Shown here: positions 6,349 through 9,122 of the stretch, piece after piece
Layout: every line of letters begins with the position of its first letter
How positions within the stretch are numbered: position 1 is the first letter of the stretch
Source: Christensenella sp. UBA1259
Lineage (GTDB): Bacteria > Bacillota > Clostridia > Christensenellales > Borkfalkiaceae
Length of the DNA stretch: 9,122 bases
Direction: 5' to 3'
Assembly: GCA_002308755.1 (NCBI GenBank)
Contig: DBVR01000031.1
Location: 1-9,122, forward strand
The notes under the pieces: generated by a model
Told to the model about the DNA's origin: nothing
The model's input: the letters and a program-made list of their open reading frames with translations, nothing else
The model's database searches: none
Program-made: the position numbers and the translations under genes

Positions 6349-7074
6349 TTACCGTTTTTCTCTTCTCTGGCGTACCGCTTCGTAAACCGCTATGCCGCAG
6401 GCGACGGAAGCGTTCAAAGAATTGACTTTCCCGAACATGGGAATAGATATTATACCGTCGCACTTTTCTTTCGTAAGGCGTTTTACCCCGCTGTCTTCAC
6501 CGCCGATAATAAGACATATCTTACCCGTAAGATCGGTCTTGTAGACGTCGCTGCCGCCGAGTTCCGCGCCGAATATCCAGTACCCGTTCGCCTTTAACTT
6601 ATCTATCGCCTGATTGATATTGACTACCCGCGCCACTTTTACGTGATTCAGCGCCCCTTCCGATATCCGCATCACCGTGTCGCTGACCGCCGCCGAACGG
6701 TCTTTACTTATCACGACGCCGTCCACCCCCGCGCACTCCGCAACTCTTATTATACTGCCTAAATTGTGCGGGTCTAAAACTTCGTTCAACAGTATTATAA
6801 ATCCGTCCTTATCTTTTGCGGCGTCTATGATATCTTCCAGATCGAAATACTTATAGTCGGAAGTAAAGGCTATAAAGCCCTGACTTCTTTTACTTTCGCT
6901 TTCCTTTTCTATGACGTACTTGTCCACGGTCTGGATCTTTATCCTGTGCGATTTTATCACGTTGATAAGGCGCTTTGACGCTTCGTCTTCCATATCACGT
7001 CTTACCAGCACTTTGTCTATCTCTTTATCCGTTTTAAGTAATTCGTATATCGCGTTTCTGCCTTCTACTTTCAT
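6349..7074 (-). CDS. rlmB: 23S rRNA 2'-O-methyltransferase RlmB (TrmH/SPOUT family)
   Basis: A SPOUT methyltransferase that by family methylates the 2'-OH of G2251 in 23S rRNA (E. coli numbering), using S-adenosylmethionine. The 241-residue protein starts with the substrate-binding L30e-like domain VEGRNAIYELLK (about 1-70). The knotted catalytic domain follows, with motif 1 DPHNLGSIIRVAECAGVDGV (101-120), motif 2 LIIGGEDSGV (188-197) and motif 3 IPMFGKVNSLNASVACGIAVYE (211-232). All three are intact. Its ATG overlaps the mrnC stop in the ATGA arrangement, so translation is probably coupled, with GGAGAG just upstream. RlmB versus a closely related TrmH-family paralogue is settled mainly by the mrnC and sigH neighbours. 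Confidence 0.92.
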   Translation of the reverse strand: MKVEGRNAIYELLKTDKEIDKVLVRRDMEDEASKRLINVIKSHRIKIQTVDKYVIEKESESKRSQGFIAFTSDYKYFDLEDIIDAAKDKDGFIILLNEVLDPHNLGSIIRVAECAGVDGVVISKDRSAAVSDTVMRISEGALNHVKVARVVNINQAIDKLKANGYWIFGAELGGSDVYKTDLTGKICLIIGGEDSGVKRLTKEKCDGIISIPMFGKVNSLNASVACGIAVYEAVRQRREKR

Positions 7075-7475
7075 TTGCTCTCCGATTCTCCCGCGTTGAG
7101 AAGAAAATTCAGCCTTTCGGTATCGCCCGTGAGATATAAAAACCCCACTACCGCCTCTAATCCCGTCGAAACGTTGTATTCCGCAACGCTCGCGCTCTTT
7201 GCCTTGGTCGGTTTTTTGGCGTTTCTCGCCCTTTTATATATCGCCGTTTCTTCTTCCGTTAAAAGTCCTTCTATGTCTTTGAAAAATTTTGCCTGCGCCG
7301 TCGCCTTTACTTCGGCAACCGCGAGTTTATTGAGTTCGCCCGTCTTACAGTCTTTGCCGAACACGAGTTTTTCCCTTACGAAAAGCGAATATACCGCGTC
7401 GCCTAAAAAAGCCAGCGCAACGGGGTTTAAGTTCTTCGCCTTCGCTCTATCCATTTTTTCGCCGAGATTGAACAT
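7071..7475 (-). CDS. mrnC: Mini-ribonuclease 3 (23S rRNA maturation)
   Basis: A stand-alone RNase III catalytic domain without a double-stranded RNA-binding domain, which trims 23S rRNA precursor ends in Gram-positive bacteria. From ATG 7475 it has 134 residues, the usual size. The active-site strand reads LNPVALAFLGDAVYSLFVRE (16-35, catalytic D26). The second acidic cluster is in STGLEAVVGFLYLTGD (103-118, E107), preceded by the RNA-contact stretch KRARNAKKPTKAK. The frame can be extended upstream to ATG 7520, but that codon forms part of the TATAAT promoter box and has no ribosome site. ATG 7475 has AAAGGTG 4 nt upstream and gives the normal family N-terminus. It overlaps rlmB by 4 bp, as in the known mrnC-rlmB pair, and opens the seven-gene operon. 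Confidence 0.92.
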   Translation of the reverse strand: MFNLGEKMDRAKAKNLNPVALAFLGDAVYSLFVREKLVFGKDCKTGELNKLAVAEVKATAQAKFFKDIEGLLTEEETAIYKRARNAKKPTKAKSASVAEYNVSTGLEAVVGFLYLTGDTERLNFLLNAGESESK

Positions 7476-7518
7476 AAAGCACCTTTTTCGCCTGTACGCC
7501 CTACAAGTCCCCGCATAC

Positions 7519-7547
7519 ATTATATATCAAAATCGGAAAAAACACAA
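7519..7547 (-). promoter_or_regulatory. Predicted promoter of the mrnC-to-gpsA operon
   Basis: A perfect TATAAT (complement of 7519-7524) is preceded by TTGTGT (complement of 7542-7547) with a 17-bp spacer. The -35 box keeps only the TTG of the consensus. The start of transcription would fall near 7512, about 35 nt before ATG 7475. No similarly clear intergenic promoter is possible inside the operon, because the gaps are at most 12 bp, although promoters within genes cannot be excluded. Confidence 0.55.
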
Positions 7548-7556
7548 TACCCTGCG

Positions 7557-8264
7557 TCAAAAATATGCGATACTTTCTTCGGTAAGGTAATTTATCGCCC
7601 CCGTAAACAGCGCGTAGGCAAGTTCCGAGCGGAATTCTTCGGTGATAAGTAGCGCTTCGTCTTGGGGGTTGGATAAAAATCCGCACTCCGCTATCACGGC
7701 GGGGTATTCGGTGCAGTTTAATACGTAGTAATCCCCCGCAAGCGGCGAATAGTCCTTTACGTCTGCGTAGAGAAGGTTTAAGTGTTTCTGGATATTCCGG
7801 GCGAGAGTTTCCCCGCAATCCGAACCTTTTTTGAAAAACACCTGCGGTCCGCGGCGGGAAGAAGACGCGTATTTGTTCATATGCACGCTGATGACAAGCG
7901 TGGGTTTAGCGGCGTTTATTATATCCCGTCGCTTTTCCATATCCCGCCTTTTAAGAGTCGCCGAAGCCACGCCGTAAAGCCCCGCTTCCGACTTTCTCGT
8001 AAGCACGACGTTTATGCCCGCGTCGGAAAAGTAGTCTGCGAGTTTTTTAACGACGTCGAGATTTATCTCGCTTTCCTTTACCCCCGTTTTCACCCCCGAA
8101 ACGCCGCCGTCTATACCGCCGTGTCCCGCGTCCAGCACCACCGTTATCCCCGTACCGACTACCGCCGCGCTGTCGGACAGTGCGACGAAACACAGTAAAA
8201 ATGTGAAAACCGTAAGCAATATAGCCGAAAATATAACTATGCTCCTTCTCTTTATGACCGCCAT
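7557..8264 (-). CDS. cwlD: N-acetylmuramoyl-L-alanine amidase, CwlD-like, membrane-anchored
   Basis: A zinc amidase (Amidase_3 family) that cleaves between muramic acid and L-alanine in peptidoglycan outside the membrane. The 235 residues start with a short basic stretch and one hydrophobic segment (about 8-29) that serves as signal anchor. The catalytic domain begins at about 40. The zinc ligands and catalytic glutamate are visible: H48 in DAGHGG, E64 in KESEINL, H128 in SVHMN and E193 in AECGFLSNP. No SPOR, SH3 or LysM wall-binding domain is present. Size and layout match B. subtilis CwlD (237 residues), which makes muramic-delta-lactam in the spore cortex, and a SigH-type factor nearby fits. 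Vegetative amidases of the same fold cannot be excluded, so the symbol is tentative. ATG 8264 follows GGGGGAG by 11 nt. No clear terminator separates it from mrnC (82-bp gap). Confidence 0.85.
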   Translation of the reverse strand: MAVIKRRSIVIFSAILLTVFTFLLCFVALSDSAAVVGTGITVVLDAGHGGIDGGVSGVKTGVKESEINLDVVKKLADYFSDAGINVVLTRKSEAGLYGVASATLKRRDMEKRRDIINAAKPTLVISVHMNKYASSSRRGPQVFFKKGSDCGETLARNIQKHLNLLYADVKDYSPLAGDYYVLNCTEYPAVIAECGFLSNPQDEALLITEEFRSELAYALFTGAINYLTEESIAYF

Positions 8265-8266
8265 AA

Positions 8267-8341
8267 TGTCGATAACTCCCCCGTTTTTGACGAGTTATCA
8301 ACAAAAAAGACCCGCTTGTGCCGAAATTTTGTTGATAACCC
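8267..8341. repeat. Three copies of GRGTTATCRACA in alternating orientation
   Basis: Site 1 is TTATCGACA on the minus strand (8267-8275), site 2 TTATCAACA on the plus strand (8295-8303) and site 3 TTATCAACA on the minus strand (8330-8338). All three share the longer context G(A/G)GTTATC(A/G)ACA. Centres are 28 and 35 bp apart. Each core is one base from the DnaA box TTATCCACA. Sites 2 and 3 extend into a perfect 13-bp inverted repeat (8294-8306 with 8327-8339), and sites 1 and 2 into an 8-bp one (8271-8278 with 8293-8300). Confidence 0.7.
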
Positions 8342-8348
8342 GATTTTA

Positions 8349-8369
8349 AAGTATATAACTAATATACTT
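8349..8369. repeat. AT-rich palindrome, 8-bp arms
   Basis: AAGTATAT (8349-8356) and ATATACTT (8362-8369) flank AACTA. It lies where a promoter for the amidase gene would be expected, so it may be an operator or only an AT-rich promoter stretch. The minus-strand TATACT of the left arm resembles a -10 box. Confidence 0.45.
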
Positions 8370-8390
8370 GAAAAAGGCGGCAAATATGAT

Positions 8391-8423
8391 AAGTCCCCGA
8401 ACGCGAAACGCGTTCGGGGACTT
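8391..8423 (-). terminator. Strong hairpin downstream of the phosphofructokinase gene, likely terminator
   Basis: Two perfectly complementary 15-base arms (8391-8405 and 8409-8423; core CCCCGAACGCG) enclose a 3-base loop. It begins 15 bp after the phosphofructokinase stop, the normal place for an intrinsic terminator. In the direction of transcription the stem is followed by ATCATATTTG, a poor U-tract, so termination efficiency is uncertain. The stem is GC-rich and stable in both strands. Confidence 0.7.
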
Positions 8424-8438
8424 AAAGCATAAATAAAA

Positions 8439-9122
8439 TTATTTCTTGTTTACGAGTACTTTTTTAAGCTTAGCGAATCTCGGAAGTCCGTCTTCCTTCG
8501 GGCTCTCGGGATCGCCCTGAATAAGCGGAAGCGCGTATTTTACGAACTCGTCCGACACGCCCGTGCCGTCGTTTATTATCCACTCTTTGGGAACGGTCTT
8601 TTCGGTGTTTGCCGCAAGTTCCAAAGGAAGAAGTTCGTATTCGCAGACGTATTTATCGCCTTTCGCCCTTGTGTAGCAAACCATCTTGTCGGTTTCGCCC
8701 GATACAGCCGCCCTTACGGCGACTTTGCCCGCTTCGAAAGTTTCTTCTATATCGGTCTTGCTCGCGCAGTGCGCCGCGCACCTTTGCATGAGCGAAAGTT
8801 CTATGGCTCTCGTCTTGATGCCCGTCTTTTCCTTTAAGACGTTGGCAAGGTTAGCCGCCACGCCGCCGAGTTGCGCGTGTCCGAAACTGTCCCTTGCGGC
8901 GGTCTTGCCGAGAAGTTCCGCTATAAGCGTGCCGTTTTTATCGTGGATACCTTCCGAAACGCATACGATACACTTGTCGTTGTTTTTCTTTAATACCGCC
9001 TTGACGTCTTCGACGAACTTATCTACGTCGAAATCAACTTCGGGAAGGTAGATAAGGTCGGCGCCGTAGCCCTTGGCGTTGGCAAGCGCGGCGGAGGCGG
9101 TAAGCCAGCCCGCGTTTCTGCC
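8439..9122 (-). CDS. 6-phosphofructokinase, probably PPi-dependent, 5' partial
   Basis: Phosphorylates fructose 6-phosphate to the 1,6-bisphosphate in glycolysis. The frame is open to the window edge and gives 227 C-terminal residues ending in KKVLVNKK. The N-terminal third, including the nucleotide/PPi loop and the catalytic TxD motif, lies beyond the window. The fragment opens with GRNAGWLTASAALA, which corresponds to the MGR-AGW substrate-binding motif of the family. Then follow GADLIYLPEVDFDVDKFVEDV, SEGIHDKNGTLIAE, GHAQLGGVAANLA and the fructose-6-phosphate site motif ELSLMQRCAAHCASKTDIEE. The GWLTASAALA, LPE and QRCAAHCAS patterns resemble clostridial PPi-dependent enzymes more than short ATP-PFKs, but the residue that decides the phosphoryl donor is not visible. 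Internal GTG 8861 is not the start, because conserved motifs lie upstream of it. Confidence 0.88.
   Translation of the reverse strand, partial: GRNAGWLTASAALANAKGYGADLIYLPEVDFDVDKFVEDVKAVLKKNNDKCIVCVSEGIHDKNGTLIAELLGKTAARDSFGHAQLGGVAANLANVLKEKTGIKTRAIELSLMQRCAAHCASKTDIEETFEAGKVAVRAAVSGETDKMVCYTRAKGDKYVCEYELLPLELAANTEKTVPKEWIINDGTGVSDEFVKYALPLIQGDPESPKEDGLPRFAKLKKVLVNKK

Larger units (their letters stand above)
8265..8438. other. Repeat-rich intergenic segment between the phosphofructokinase and amidase genes
   Basis: These 174 bp hold the hairpin after the phosphofructokinase gene (8391-8423), an AT-rich palindrome (8349-8369) and three related GRGTTATCRACA sites (8267-8341). Promoter-like hexamers for the amidase exist (TATACT or TAAAAT on the minus strand near 8345-8355), but I found no well-spaced -35 partner. 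No coding frame of note is present. Confidence 0.6.

Noticed and set aside
7500..7556. Intrinsic terminator after the amidase gene
   Set aside because: A T-run exists on the minus strand (about 7536-7541), but no stem of useful length precedes it.
8267..8369. Chromosomal replication origin
   Set aside because: There are only three imperfect DnaA-like boxes, no dnaA or dnaN beside them, and no clear DnaA-trio stretch or larger unwinding element. A regulatory site is more likely.
8573..8581. TTATCCACT near-match to a DnaA box
   Set aside because: It lies inside the conserved coding part of the phosphofructokinase gene (codons for W-I-I-N-D), so it is explained by the protein.

Overview
The window looks like chromosomal housekeeping DNA from a Gram-positive Bacillota bacterium, most likely a Clostridia-type anaerobe. 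The evidence is a SigH-type sigma factor directly downstream of rlmB and mrnC, the dnaX-ybaB-recR trio, a CwlD-like cell-wall amidase, a phosphofructokinase of the PPi-dependent type, and a MurG of the HESD/SRGDQ subtype. Order-level placement is a guess. Base composition and codon use look even throughout. I see no insertion sequence, prophage, CRISPR array, tRNA or rRNA.

Layout, left to right. (1) 1-1047, + strand: murG, missing only its first few codons at the window edge. (2) 1051-1218, - strand: a small unrecognised ORF of 55 codons with its own ribosome binding site and promoter, ending 3 bp from the murG stop. (3) 1251-1332: a compact divergent promoter region with inverted and direct repeats. 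(4) 1357-2283, + strand: a WYL-domain transcriptional regulator facing away from the small ORF. (5) 7475 down to 2280, - strand: seven tightly packed genes, mrnC-rlmB-sigH-dnaX-ybaB-recR-gpsA. Gaps run from a 4-bp overlap to 12 bp, and a TATAAT promoter lies just ahead of mrnC. The last gene, gpsA, overlaps the regulator tail to tail by 3 bp. (6) 8264-7557, - strand: a membrane-anchored CwlD-like amidase. (7) 8265-8438: an intergenic segment with a strong hairpin and three copies of a TTATC(A/G)ACA-type motif. (8) 9122-8439, - strand: the C-terminal two thirds of a 6-phosphofructokinase.

The seven-gene unit joins two blocks known separately from Bacillus: the ribosomal RNA processing/modification block with sigH (mrnC-rlmB-rae1-sigH, here without rae1) and the replication/repair block (dnaX-ybaB-recR). 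gpsA for phospholipid precursor supply follows. No new multi-gene system is evident. The least explained parts are the small ORF plus WYL regulator pair with its shared promoter region, and the repeat-rich leader of the amidase gene.
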